The notes below the pieces were generated by a model. That model saw only the letters and a program-made list of their open reading frames with translations. It was not told the origin of the DNA and did no database searches. Made by a program: the position numbers and the translations under genes. Positions 47,401 through 57,599 of a stretch of DNA of 64,000 nucleotides are shown in pieces (position 1 is the stretch's first letter; every line of letters starts with the position of its first letter). This stretch comes from Branchiostoma floridae (lineage: Eukaryota; Chordata; Leptocardii; Amphioxiformes; Branchiostomatidae), in the NCBI RefSeq assembly GCF_000003815.2, contig NC_049980.1, forward strand, positions 29,224,600-29,288,599. Direction: 5' to 3'.

Positions 47401-50400
47401 GCAGGGTGTTTGGTCTAGAAATCAGAGATCCTGTCCTGGGTTTGAATCCTGTCATACTAGCAATCTTATGCCCTTAAGAGAGGCACTTAACGTGACTTTC
47501 TTTACTCCATCCAGGTGTAAAAATGGTTACCTGACTTTGGTTCGTGAGGTAAAAGTGGTAGAAGGTGAGAGCCCTCCAATAGCCTGCCCTACACACTGTG
47601 GATAACAACCTACTGCCCCTACGGCCTTATAAAAGGCTATTTTATCTACATACATACATACAACATGTATACATATGTACATGTTTGTTGGCCAAAAAGT
47701 ACTCTATGTTTTTGTCTTATGTTACAATGAGTACGATGATTTCTCAGACTGCTGCAATCACACCCACCTTCTCAAGCTCCCTTGTTCTTGTGTCCAGCTG
47801 TTGTTTGTTGTCTCTCAGCTCCTGTAATGTTTCCTAAACAAAACAAGCATGAACAAAAACAGGCTCATCAAAGTTTCTCCTAGTATGTTTTATTTCATGT
47901 AGCTAATTTTAGTGTTGACATCAATTATGAAAATAAGGTTTTGATTAACCAAGGAGGTGTCTTTTTTAACCTCCTTGGATTAACATTACATTTGTCCATT
48001 GATCACTCTCATCATAACGATGATGATGATCATAGTGGTAAGCGTACAGAAAAATGCTACTGGAAAAACACAAACAGACCAAAAACTACACATCTTCCAT
48101 AAATTAGTGGCCCGGCCTTCCGTTAATATGACTGTCAGTGTCATGTCTATTTCTCTACAAAATGTGCTCTCTCCATTCACTTACCCTGAGGTTCCTTTGC
48201 TGCTCATCCCACCTTTCTCTGTCTGTCTCTTGCTCCTTCTTCAACCTCTCAAAAGACTACAGTGAAAAGCACGTGAAGAAACTCAGTAGATGACAGAATC
48301 ATAAAAGATCTATTTATTCAGGGCCACTTGAGATATGTTATGTGAATTAGGTCACACACATTGTGAGATGAAATCATTCTAGTTGTAGTTAGGGGTCAAG
48401 TCGTTCCCTATTTAGTTGTAGCCATGCTCTCTGGAGTGATTACACAATCATGGATAATCAGCTTCGAACACTCCACCCAGAAGGTCTCAACTTAGAATCA
48501 CTGGAAATAATCAGGTTATGATGAGGGAACTAGAGATATAGTACTCGTCGTAACCAGCACTAACATTTGTAATCACAACTCTCTGAAGTGGTGGTCATGT
48601 TGTGAATGAAATGTAGTGTCTTGGACCTCAAAAAGACAGGTTAAACCTGAGCCATGTTGACACAACATAATGAAGGATGTACTAGAGACTCCTCTTTAGT
48701 CTATCAGCAGCACTACATACCTTGTTCAGTAGGTCCTTGTCCTGTGTGACCCTCTTCAGCTCCCCCTCCAACATCAACTGCTGTTGTGCTGCCAGGCGTT
48801 TGCTGTTCTCTAGCTGTTTGTTCAGCTCTTGGGCCTTCTCCAAGTTGTGCTTGACCATCGACAGCTCGCTGGACAGGTCTTCACTCACCTGTGGGGGGCA
48901 CAAATGGTTTTTAGAGTTTTATTTATTGATTTTCTATCTAACAAGTGACAGCCTTTTTCAGTCTAGGGAATTCATTACCGAGAGTGTAGTGAGTTCAACA
49001 ATAATGCCATTTTGGATGCTTTAATATGTATGTTGCAGATGTAATGATTGTAATTGATGGCATTGCTACCCCTACAAGCGGTGAGGCTATGGGACCGGTT
49101 AGGTGAGGTTAGGTGAGGTGAGGTGAGGTGAGATGTAATCGTACACAGTTTGACTATGGCTATGTGTAAAACACAGGCTATGTCAGAACCACAAAAATGT
49201 ACAGTATTGTAGAGTTTGTAAGGATTCAAGTCCCCTACAAAAAAAATCAAAGCCCAAAGTGAAACAAAGACATAAATTATATTCATGACATATAAATCAT
49301 AAGCCAACAGCTCTAGATGTTACCTTTTTGACAGCATTGAGCTCCTGTTCTACCCGGAGTTTCTCCTGGTTGTTCTTGTCTGCAGACAGCTTGGCCTGTG
49401 CCAGGTCCACGTGTAGCTCTGTACACTGTTCTTCTACCGCATGTTTGGCCTAAGTGAAACATCAATTAACATGATATTACATTCCTTCAGTAAAGGAAAA
49501 CAAAGAATTAACAGTGAGATAAAAGACTCAAAGATTGGACCAATAAACTTTCTTGCAGTCAAAACTACCCTAAAATCATTCTGGAGGCCAGTAAAACTTC
49601 TAAGAGGTTTAAGAGGTCTATGTGCTTGTGTCAATAGATAGATTATCTAGTAAGTGACCACCAAAATATGGCCACACTGGCCAGGTGGCCCTTATGTAGA
49701 GGTGCCTACTTGTACAGGTTTGAGTGTATCTTTCTGTGCATTCTGTACCACATTTATTGTCTTAGAAAGTTGAAACATTATTTTTCCAATAAGGATGTAG
49801 AACTAGATGATGCAAACATCTAATACTAGTCTTGTTGAATTTACAAAACTAAAAGGTACACAAATTGAGACATAGTCAAATCCCATTTGATCTCGAACCT
49901 TCTGAAGCTGTTCCTTGTCCACCGTCATCTTCTGCACCTTCTGATGAAGGTCAATCTTCTCCTGAAACAGTCTGTCCTTCTCTGCCGTCACGCTGGCTAG
50001 TTTGGACTTTGCATCGGCCAACACGTCCTCTAGTCTGGTCGTCCGGGTAAACAAGCTGTCTCTCTCCTAGAGGTGGGATAAATACCATCATAATATCTTA
50101 TGTGTTATGTTGACAATAAGAATATTCTAGATTCATCCATTCCCCTGTGCCTGAGTCCAGACCTTTGCAATGCTAGTTATATGTTCCAAAAATTCAATTC
50201 TCAAAATGTATTGTGTATCATGTTATGATGGTATTCATATTTTACGTGATATAAATCCTGACATGTTTGCAATGGTTCTATTTTCACATTTTTGCAGGGA
50301 CCTCTTACTGAAAAATACTGTGAGCTTTGTCTTTTCAACTATAGAAAAATCTGTTTCCAAGAAGATAAAATGTCACATATACCTCCTTTCCCCTCCTGCC

Positions 50401-53400
50401 ATGGAGTTAAGTCCCATAAAAATAGATTAATTCATAGTATATGTATTTGTTGACTTGAGATGCCTTTAAGGAGCGATAATTCCTCAGTCAAATTCTTACC
50501 TGCTTGACCCTGCTGAACTCATCTCCGATGTTGGACCAGTCATCCTTCAGGTGTGCGTATGACGTGGTGACTTCTGCCAGCTTCTGGGTAACCTCGCTGT
50601 TCTGTGTGATCAAGGCTTGCTGTTTCTGTAGGAAAAGTTCAGGCATGGAATCTTATATCGTGGAAAGGGTATCAAAATCTATTTAAGATGACTGGATGCC
50701 ACTACAGCCAGTGAGGCGATTGGACCGGTGAGGTGAGGTGAGGATGCCACTACTGATAGCCAGTTACAAGCTACAGGACAAAGATGAATACCCAAATACT
50801 GTCAATACAATAACATTTAAGTCAGCAAGTCTGCAGTGCTTAACATACTAGTAATCATGGCCAAATTGATTTACTTTAAATGCATTGTTTTGTGAAGGAG
50901 TCACTGCAATAGCCTTAGACATGCCCAAGGCTGACAGCGCATGGTTGGAGAGAGAATGGAGGAGAGAAACGAAGGAGATATGGAGGAGAGAAACGAAGAA
51001 GGCGGAAGTGTGAAATCGAAAACAACATTGTCGGTCTATCTTCTGTTAACAGAATTATAGATCTGCATCAAAATACAAGTATGAAGTATAATAACAGTGG
51101 GAAAGTTTTCAGACCTCCCTAAGACTGTTCGCCTCCTGCTGTGAGACTTGTTTCTCTGCCTCCAGCTTGTCCGCCCGCAGCTTGGCCAGCTGGAGAGACT
51201 CTTTCAGAGCAGTCATCTCCCGACCCATGGTGTCTTTGGTCTGGGGAGAAAACATGTTACAGCCGTGAGAAACGTGGTGTCTTTGGTCTGGGGGAGAAAA
51301 TACATTAACTATGTTACAGCCATGAGAAACATGGAAACACAGACTCAAGGGTGGGTCCAAGAAATTCTGATGAGGCACTGGTGGACTAAAGCAAACAAGG
51401 CTGGACTCCATGGTAACTTTTCATTCTTTAAACATCTTCAACACAAACGAGAATCCCTTATTAATTCTACCTACATTATCGGAAAATATTTCTTTCCCTC
51501 ACATGTTGTTTAGACTTATAAACAGGATTAGAGATTACTATAATCATCCCTGCTCCCAAACCTTCTGAAAGTTGTTGTTTTCCTGCTCCATCATGTTGAG
51601 TGCAGTACTGGTCTGGTCCACTAGGGCCTGTCTCTGCCTGTACTCTGCCTGTAAGGTGCTGTAGGAGGCCTGTAAGCCATGCAGTTCAGCATCCAGCTGA
51701 CCAATTCTGTAAAATAGGAACAAGGAACAAGTTGCTGTGCTGAGAAGCAAATGTCTGGTGTGTATCACTGCATGACTTCCATTTCATTAAAGAATGGCTA
51801 ATGGTAATAGGAATTAAAGGTTTTATGAAAAAATTGCTGTACTATTGCCATTATGAAAAATGATCATTGGTAACAAATGGTTTATTCAAAGAACAAGAAG
51901 AAAAGCCATGCAATTGATAAAGAAGGGTGCTGAAGATATATCTTATATAATATTATACTGTTCAGTTTGTTGCAGTCAGTAATATTCTATGTCCTCTCTA
52001 TATAAGGATAAAATTATGTTTACCATTCACGATTAATTTTCGACAACCTATCAGTGAGAAATGCACTACTATATTGCAGTCATCTGATGAGACTTCTAAG
52101 GCCTCTGTTGAGCAACTAAATTTGGATTTATGTAACCCTTCAAATATGATAATAGACAACAATTGAAAATAGTTAAAGAATCCATAAACTCTGTTGGGCG
52201 ATCTGTCAAATTTTCGTCACTCCTTGAGGGCTAACATGTCAATGGGGTGTAAGTACAGTAAACACAGTTCCCCACCCACCTGTCATGAAGCTCATCCCTC
52301 CTCTGGATGCCTTCAATCTGTGTCGCCTCCAGCTCAGCCTTATCCTTCTCCAGCGTGTTCACTCGGAACTCCAGTTGCTGTAGCAAAGTGTACAAAGTTA
52401 TAAAAGTTTATGACAAGTCAGAAAGAAAGTAAAATTGTCCGTCGATCCCTAAGTCAACTTTGATATAATGCATTCAGTTTTGTTATCCTTTGAGCACAAT
52501 TTTTCAATTTTCTTACGTCTACTAAAGAAAAATTCATGAAATCTACAAAATTTCAATCACAATCTTTTAAATACATTTTATAAAAAGAGCATTCACAGAA
52601 GCGGCAGCAGAGTTCTGTAACCAATAACTTGTACCGTGCGGTAATAGCAGATGTAGCATGAGTCATACATGCTTTAGTTACCTGTTGGTGAGACTTCATG
52701 TTAGCTACGGTCATCTTGCTCTCGCTTAGCTTCCCCTCAGCCTCGGTTAGCCTCTCCGTCTGCAGCTGCAGAGTCTCCTGCGCCTCCCGCAGTTTGTCCA
52801 CCAGGTTGAGCCTCCTGGACTCGCTCTCCTGCAGACTGTCCTGTAGTACCTTCTCCGGCGACATCCCGCTTGGCGTGGCGTAGAAGGAAGAGTCTTGGGA
52901 CTGCTGTCTGCTTGGAGAGGGACTTCTGAACAGGGAGTCCTGGGGCCTGTGTAGAGACTCGTGGGACTGTGCCCTGTAGATGGAGTTCTGAGGTCTGTTT
53001 TTGCTGTAGGAGTGAGGTTTGGACCAGGACGGACTTCTGTGGACGGGACGGCCCAGCTCCTCTTTCCTTCGGTCGTATGTTTCACCGAGAAGGGACAAAG
53101 CTCTGGCGATGACGGGGGACTTTGTCTTCAGAGAAGACATGGACAGGCTGTGGCTGCAAAGGTTTCACAAAGTAATGTTACTTCCAACAGCTAGGGGAAT
53201 GAAAAATCTTAATAATTCATTTTCCTGAAGTGAAATTCAACATTATGAAAGAAAACTACACTTTATCTAACCAACACTTGCTTGAGGCACCTCCTTCAAC
53301 GTGGGACCACCTGCCACCACTGTTCTACGTCCCTTTCAAAAGATGAATGCTATCCCTTACAACATGTCCGGGTTGAGTTTACACATGAATTTTTTCTTAA

Positions 53401-53562
53401 TAATTTTTAACCATATCAGTTGTACCTTATTCCACTGTCGGAGTCGTGTGTGGGAGAGTGGGGGCGGGACCCCTCGCTGCCGTTTCCTCGCGGACCCGCC
53501 AGGTCCAGGGACGTCTGGATGGCATCAGCCAGCTCCTGGTTCCGAGACTGCTGTAGAAGGGT
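29845..53562 (-). CDS. Long coiled-coil protein, about 36 exons, 1444 residues visible (family unassigned)
   Basis: I built 36 exons on GT-AG junctions; phases close exactly from 53562 to the TGA at 29845 (4335 nt by my count), strong evidence for one transcript. The layout is a Ser/Arg/Pro-rich head (exons 1-2), about 1000 residues of heptad-patterned Glu/Lys/Gln/Leu-rich coiled coil broken by short Ser/Pro linkers, then a Ser/Pro/Gly-rich tail ending in a basic stretch (SRLPVRRPGS, SLSPERK-stop). No enzymatic domain is visible. Such proteins are usually structural: ciliary rootlet, centrosome, Golgi or junction scaffolds. Rootletin-like is a guess from overall layout only; I saw no diagnostic block. 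The first exon begins in phase 0 without a start codon, so the N terminus lies at higher coordinates, probably beyond 53.6 kb. Exon details are given in the block entries. It converges on the TIR gene. Confidence 0.85.
30583..31075. repeat. Interstitial telomeric repeat with 69-bp higher-order unit
   Basis: Runs of CCCTAA and variants (ccctag, ccttat, ccataa) fill nearly 500 bp in an intron of the coiled-coil gene. Embedded is a higher-order unit starting ctggtcaacttagcccaac at 30751, 30820 and 30889 (period 69), with an older copy at 30562. Long open frames on both strands here are artefacts of the repeat. Confidence 0.95.
31861..31948. repeat. Inverted repeat (88-bp hairpin)
   Basis: tagcctggtattcagcc at the left is the inverse of ggctggataccaggcta at the right. 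It lies immediately beside MITE family A copy 2, in an intron. Confidence 0.85.
31965..32130. mobile_element. MITE, family A copy 2
   Basis: Ends acagtagaagccgtttaatt / aattaactggcttctactgt. The interior phrase aagttatccagctggaccgc is the reverse complement of the copy at 2179-2342. It ends 45 bases before coiled-coil exon 32175-32495 (on its downstream side). Confidence 0.85.
32828..37807 (-). CDS. Coiled-coil gene, coil block 3 (ten exons, one tandemly duplicated)
   Basis: Exons: 37807-37651, 37043-37002, 35806-35675, 35624-35514, 35073-35000, 34762-34673, 34538-34457 (one end uncertain by a base), 34098-33908, 33635-33575 and 32924-32828. Content includes VLIERLKGEKEKFRREVES, LAEVQLDKDRLQQKVDSLQ and KVENLQTENDELEEKLRRV, and a linker with AEGSGSDDERR. 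Exons 35806-35675 and 35624-35514 are near-identical over GELQKVWDMIHVKDGEIEQH and following residues. Both are phase 0, so either or both can be used. Confidence 0.82.
35443..35806 (-). repeat. 171-bp tandem duplication of a whole exon and flanks
   Basis: The unit including exon 35806-35675 and its downstream intron repeats with a 171-bp shift (cgtgcctcctccaggtgt at 35521 and 35692). A third acceptor copy (ctggacagcagagtttgtg) follows near 35468, next to a poly-G run at about 35443-35456. Confidence 0.88.
37757..38545 (-). repeat. Nine-copy 88-bp array of an exon start and its acceptor
   Basis: The first 50 or so bases of exon 37807-37651 with its acceptor (tttccatag/cagtggtg) are repeated upstream in the intron. 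The anchor tggaaaca recurs at 37811, 37899, 37987, 38096, 38184, 38272, 38360, 38448 and about 38532. Spacing is 88 bp except one 109-bp unit with a 21-bp internal insertion and a shorter last unit. In the reading phase of the true exon each decoy unit stays open and then meets TAG exactly at the next unit's acceptor. Confidence 0.9.
38637..39678. mobile_element. Non-autonomous hAT-like DNA transposon with 8-bp target duplication
   Basis: The inverted ends tagtggtgcgtacc / ggtacgcaccacta enclose 1042 bp. The element is flanked by the direct repeat cctgtgta at 38629-38636 and 39679-39686. An 8-bp duplication and ends of this type are hallmarks of the hAT superfamily. The inner flanks repeat ccggttcaggtccggac and its variants. 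No transposase frame is present. It lies in the intron between coiled-coil exons 40588-40525 and 37807-37651. Confidence 0.88.
40525..45494 (-). CDS. Coiled-coil gene, coil block 2 (eleven exons)
   Basis: Exons: 45494-45415, 44696-44603, 44057-43981, 43715-43652, 43330-43154, 42597-42521, 42025-41942, 41621-41587, 41472-41423, 40819-40753 and 40588-40525. All have GT-AG ends and compatible phases. Examples of content: RLLEMQKNILTK, DKLEELQRDRTQLIQQ, ELDERCQALERERLNLQG and NERFQEDYRRLKASYNELE. Non-coil linkers interrupt it: PQPGSEPYEQ, SAADSPSGTDTNPALL and ISSPESPGDRS. A 47-nt candidate at 40077-40031 has splice ends but breaks the phase; skipping it keeps the frame open, so I left it out. Confidence 0.82.
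40935..41390. repeat. Degenerate minisatellite, about 45-50-bp unit
   Basis: Around nine imperfect copies of a unit built on ccctgtccttggtgctgaat followed by ttctca. It fills an intron of the coiled-coil gene. The frame running through it on the minus strand is repeat-derived. Confidence 0.85.
42431..42527 (-). repeat. Three-copy 31-bp array of a donor junction
   Basis: The donor of exon 42597-42521 (minus strand ttaca/gtaagtcc) is repeated twice further downstream at 31-bp spacing (tactgtaac at 42518, 42487 and 42456). Use of a distal donor would read CAG TAA, an immediate stop. Confidence 0.88.
46407..47217 (-). repeat. Array of 27-nt microexon-like units (seven copies)
   Basis: The last 27 nt of exon 47352-47191 (QKLQDIQEK) recur in the following intron at 47073-47047, 46948-46922, 46807-46781, 46704-46678, 46581-46555 and 46433-46407. 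Each copy is preceded by AG (ctgcag or cttgcag). Five of the six are followed by GT (gtaggg/gtaagg); the copy at 46581-46555 has AT instead. Each is 27 nt, phase-neutral and stop-free, so each could be spliced in as nine extra residues. Spacing is 103-148 bp. Two flank types occur: 'atttctgctat' and 'aacgttttgcttg'. The second carries fragments of the foldback family seen at 54130-54433. Confidence 0.85.
47191..52377 (-). CDS. Coiled-coil gene, coil block 1 (ten exons)
   Basis: Exons: 52377-52280, 51706-51562, 51240-51115, 50625-50500, 50066-49899, 49449-49324, 48888-48721, 48256-48185, 47833-47768 and 47352-47191. All are Glu/Lys/Gln/Leu-rich with a heptad pattern, for example LTGMFERKEDEARNLQQK and AKLSADKNNQEKLRVEQEL. 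Five consecutive exons are 126, 126, 168, 126 and 168 nt long, phase 0, which is exactly 6 or 8 heptads. This suggests growth by heptad-preserving exon duplication. Confidence 0.85.
47390..47670 (+). mobile_element. tRNA-derived SINE, copy 2
   Basis: A B-box-like ggtttgaatcc, then gcccttaagagaggcactta and catccaggtgtaaaaatgg, match the element at 15610-15800. The 3' end is a (tacatacata)-type tail. It lies in an intron of the coiled-coil gene. The A-box is degraded. Confidence 0.75.
49060..50750. repeat. Pair of GGTGA-rich short repeats
   Basis: Two related phrases, tgaggctatgggaccggtta followed by ggtgaggtgag near 49080-49130, and tgaggcgattggaccggtga near 50710-50745, lie in different introns of the coiled-coil gene. 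Between them are ordinary exons. Confidence 0.6.
51241..51335 (-). repeat. 47-bp duplication of an acceptor and exon start
   Basis: Upstream of exon 51240-51115 the acceptor and first exon bases (ctccccag/accaaagacacca) occur again, displaced by 47 bp, with a second polypyrimidine tract. 47 is not a multiple of three, so use of the outer acceptor shifts the frame. Confidence 0.85.
52682..53562 (-). CDS. Coiled-coil gene, head: exons 53562-53426 and 53153-52682
   Basis: The first visible exon encodes TLLQQSRNQELADAIQTSLD followed by a Gly/Ser/His linker (EGSRPHSPTHDSDSGI). The second (472 nt) encodes a Ser/Arg/Pro/Gln-rich head with repeated RSPS, HRPQ and SQDS motifs, then enters the coil at SPEKVLQDSLQESESRR. 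The basic, phosphosite-rich composition suggests a regulated, perhaps microtubule- or membrane-facing head. The acceptor ttggttccag at 53563 is good. Confidence 0.82.
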
Positions 53563-54129
53563 CTGGAACCAATAATCAATAAACAGACCATGAAACATGT
53601 TCAGCAAACTTCGCATCTATCGGTAATGAAAAGAATACCTCTATCTCTATCTAAATATTCAGGTAAAACCTTTTTCGAAAAAACTTCCAGTCTAGTTGTC
53701 AACATATACAAGTTAGGCATTGAATGAGTGGAACTTCCTAAAACAGTACACTCATAACCAGTACAATCAGAGGAAGGCTTTGTTGTTGTACTAGTTTGCA
53801 TGTGGGTTCAACATTGGTGGCTGACAAGCTATCAGACCACTCAGCTCTATTTGCACTGTTTGAAGTGGCCACACAGGGAGTGTACGGATAAAGGTGACTT
53901 GTCCGACAGTGTACAATATAGTCATAACTTGCCAGGGAGACCGAACAACCAATGCTATGATCAAAAACTAAATGAACTTTCTTTGAACTCAATGTTAGGA
54001 ACTTGTCAGTTGCTGTGAAATGACTTAAGTTGACTTTTTGAGCATCATAGAGGCACTCTAATGTTCTGACTGTTTTCAAGTCAGATCCTTTATACCTTAC
54101 CGGTAGTAATAAAACTACAAAATGCCTCG

Positions 54130-54433
54130 GGGTTGGACAAGTCCACTAGCCCTATTGTCCCAGGCAAGTGAAAATACCAATCGGGCAAGTAAGATTTTTT
54201 GTTAAGTGATATTTTGATACATATGTACTTGATACTTTTTACAAGCATTGTTCAACTCAGAAAAATAGAGCCAATAGTAAAAGAATTTCATTACTGAAAG
54301 TGAAAATATAAAGAAAAAATTGTTTTAAATTATCTAAAAGATTTCAGGCAAGTGAAATGTTACTTCGGGCTAGTAATTTGTTTATGTACTTGCCCGATAG
54401 GACAAGTGAATTTTAGAAAACTTGTCCAACCCT
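54130..54433. mobile_element. Foldback/MITE element with 'gggttggacaagt' ends
   Basis: The left end ggttggacaagtcc is inverted at the right as acttgtccaacc. Inner modules atcgggcaagta, ggcaagtgaaa and their complements also mirror each other. Pieces of the same family (gaaaacttgtgcaaccctga, gggcaagcaa) are embedded in the microexon array at 46.4-47.0 kb. Confidence 0.82.
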
Positions 54434-56997
54434 GTTGCCTACCTAACCTCTTTCCCTCTAGTATACAATTGTATCAAATATCCTCTGCTTAAAATCACAA
54501 CCTTATCCTACCTACCTTACTTTGTATATATTGCAGCTGGTTGTAACGTCAACCTCAGATAAAATGCAGCAACCTTTGTGAACCAAATATTTTGTAAGCT
54601 GTTGTTATCAGTAATAATAGTAAATTCTTCACACTGCCTCCCATATTACTGACTACTTTGAATTAATGAGTATCAATTTTTAAGTGACTGTGTAAGTGGC
54701 CTTAAGGTCAGTAGCCCATGACTTTCCCAAAACATTGAGATCAAATTGAGTGGTAAATTATTGTGCAGTCAAAGAATTAAACAAACGTAAAGATCCTACT
54801 GGTACCATACTCTTCATCCTTTGCTATCTTCCTTTCTCGCTATTTCAACAATTTTAATGGTTGACACTGTTATCTACAGGTGTTCATTAGCCTGGCATAA
54901 ATGAGTACTAATGACATCATTATCTGTTTCTTCTGTTCACACATAACAAGGAAACTAAGAACACCTGTAGGTTAACTTAACCATTGCACAATTGTCAGGA
55001 GCTGGTTCTGGTATCCAATCCTATCTAACGCTAGTTCTCTTTAACAATGACTTCTCTGCAGTATAGCCTGGTCCTGTCCCCATTTAATGCTTCGGGTCCT
55101 CTACTCTTTTGGGAGACTAATATTTCTCAGAAGTATTATGATGGGCATCAAACTCCCGAAAGCCTCTTCAAACCCTATTACCATGCTGTTATACTGTTAC
55201 CGTAATCGTGTATCTCGGAGCCTCTCAGAACTGACCCCGCCAATATTCTAGGTGAATATTCAAATGCCAATTGTATACAGATGTATACTTTAGTACAGAA
55301 AATAGTGATAGAAATCAAAGCCCCAGACTGTACCTTCGTATATATAGAGTTACCATTTTTGCAAGAAAGTAATGTGGACAGCATTACTTGAATTACAAGC
55401 ACCCATAATGCATTGCGATAGCAAAGACATTCCGGCTTGACACAAACATCTGATCTAACAATTTGCGGTACTTCCCCAGTACATTCTTTTTCTCCCTTCA
55501 ACCAAGGAGTTTCAACTTGATTCTTTGAGAGTTGGACAGGTGTCATTTCCTGGTACATGCATCTGCCCTAATCTCTTAAAACAAAATATAAACTAGAAGC
55601 AAGATGATTGTGATCTGGCGATGAACGCAAATAGCTTCAAACTAACTATAACGTTAACTTGAATATCCCCTTTTCTCACGGCTTTGTGTCCAATCAATAT
55701 GTCTACGGTTTCAGACCTTATTTCAGACAATGCCTTTTGTGTTGCAGCTTCACAATTCTTTTCAATTGTAACATCATCAAACAGGTCATGATCAAGCTTA
55801 CCAAACAGATAGTTCCTCGAGTTCAGTGCACAACATTCAAGCCAAAGACTCTCGTCTGCTCGGGTCGGTTAAAGAAATGAATACATTGCAGTTTTGTCAA
55901 CAAGAAACCATAATGGTCAGCCAGGCATTCCTCGCTTCGGCACCTTTTGAAGTGGTTATTTTAGATCCCACCTTCAAAAAGGACTCTGTTGGGGTTTGGG
56001 GGATTTTCTTTCTTCCTCTAAAGAATATCTTGAGCCTTACTTCTGATCAGCACTGAATTTCACAACATAACTTACATGAATGACATTTTCAACTGGATCT
56101 GTCACATTGAAATAGTCAGCATAATGTTCCAAAACAGACTACAACAGCACAAGACTGTGCGAGATATTTTGAAACTGCCTTCAGACCCTTGCCACTTTAG
56201 AAGAGGCAACGAAGTCCTGGTATTGAATGTCTCTTGAGAACAATAACAAACAATGGAGAAGCCAGAGGAGTTCTGTATCATCCTGGTCAAAACATGATCC
56301 TAATGAATTGAAGAAGGTGCTTGAGGGCTGAAGGATGGATATTTCCTTCACAGCGACGACATACAATATCTCTTGATTATTATCATTTCAAGCACAAAAA
56401 TAACTGGGTCAAAGTCCTTGATGGTCTGCCGTTTTTTTCACAACTGTATCAGTGACAACAACGCCAGGTAATCCAATCACAAATCTTGTTATTTTTGTGA
56501 TTGACCTCGGATTTAAGGCATGAATGCACCGACTGCTTCTCTTTCTGTGCAGCTAATTGGAGAGTGAATGTGTCAATTTGAGTGGCATTGTGACACTGTT
56601 AGTTTTGGTGTCCTTGGTAACGTGTCTTTGACGGAAATTGAATAGATGTCTTGTCAGTGGACAACAATTTTCTCACAGAGGAGGGTCTGCATGCTCTTTT
56701 CCTTAGCTTAAGGCAGACTATTTTTTATCTGTAGGGAAAGCTGACTTGGTCATGTAATTTGTAGCAAGGTGACCAAATTTGCCATCATTGCCTTCCTTGG
56801 TTTTAGCACAGTACAATTTTTTAAATTCAGCATAAACCACTGTCAGGACCCCATGTTAAACTCTCTTTGATAACTCTGGCTGATCAGAAGTTAAAGTCTT
56901 TCAAGAGCCAGTTCCTCTTATAATGTGCCTCGACCACGTTAATCAGCCTCATTACTCATAATGGGTACCTACTGGCTGGCAAAATACACCTGGTGAT

Positions 56998-57022
56998 TAT
57001 TATTATTATTATTATTATTATA
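56998..57022. repeat. ATT microsatellite
   Basis: An uninterrupted run of about eight att units. Confidence 0.95.
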
Positions 57023-57599
57023 ATAAAAGATCATGGGCTAACGGTTTTAGTACACTTTTTCCCTCCCCATCAATGCCAATGCCCAGGTGGTTGTGTTCTC
57101 CTTACTTTATGTATTGGTAATCTGATTAACAGCAACTTGTCTGTCTAGCCTGGTCTAGCCATGTGACTCATTTGAAAGTGAGCCTCTAATGCTAAATGTC
57201 TACTTGAATATCCTAAAAACAACTTCTGTTATAGTCAGCTAAGACAATGGTCACCACCCTTCAGTACATCAATCCAAGTTTGCAGGTGTGTGGCGGCTAC
57301 AGCTTATTATGCTTCTGATACCACTTCAGATCAAAGGCCGACCGTACTGATACATGGCACACATACCGCCAGGGCTCCTTCAGGTCCCTTAGGGATGAAA
57401 AGCCGGGTGATAATCGTGTCTCTTCAGGTGTAAGTCAGCCGTCACAGGTGAGCTGCATACCTGAGGGGCTTGTTTCACCTGGACACAAAGGTGCGTCGCC
57501 CCCGCGTCCTTCCCCGGCTATTGTCCACACGCAGTGTTTGGGGAGGATTAGGATGTCAAACAGGTCAGGGGACTAAGTGTCTGGAATAATCAGATATCC

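Noticed and set aside
55178-55558. 126-codon minus-strand frame
   Set aside because: No family resemblance, no splice context, chance-like composition.
57367-57387. 21-nt candidate upstream microexon (minus strand) of the coiled-coil gene
   Set aside because: The phase fits exon 53562 but it is too short and isolated to support without transcripts.
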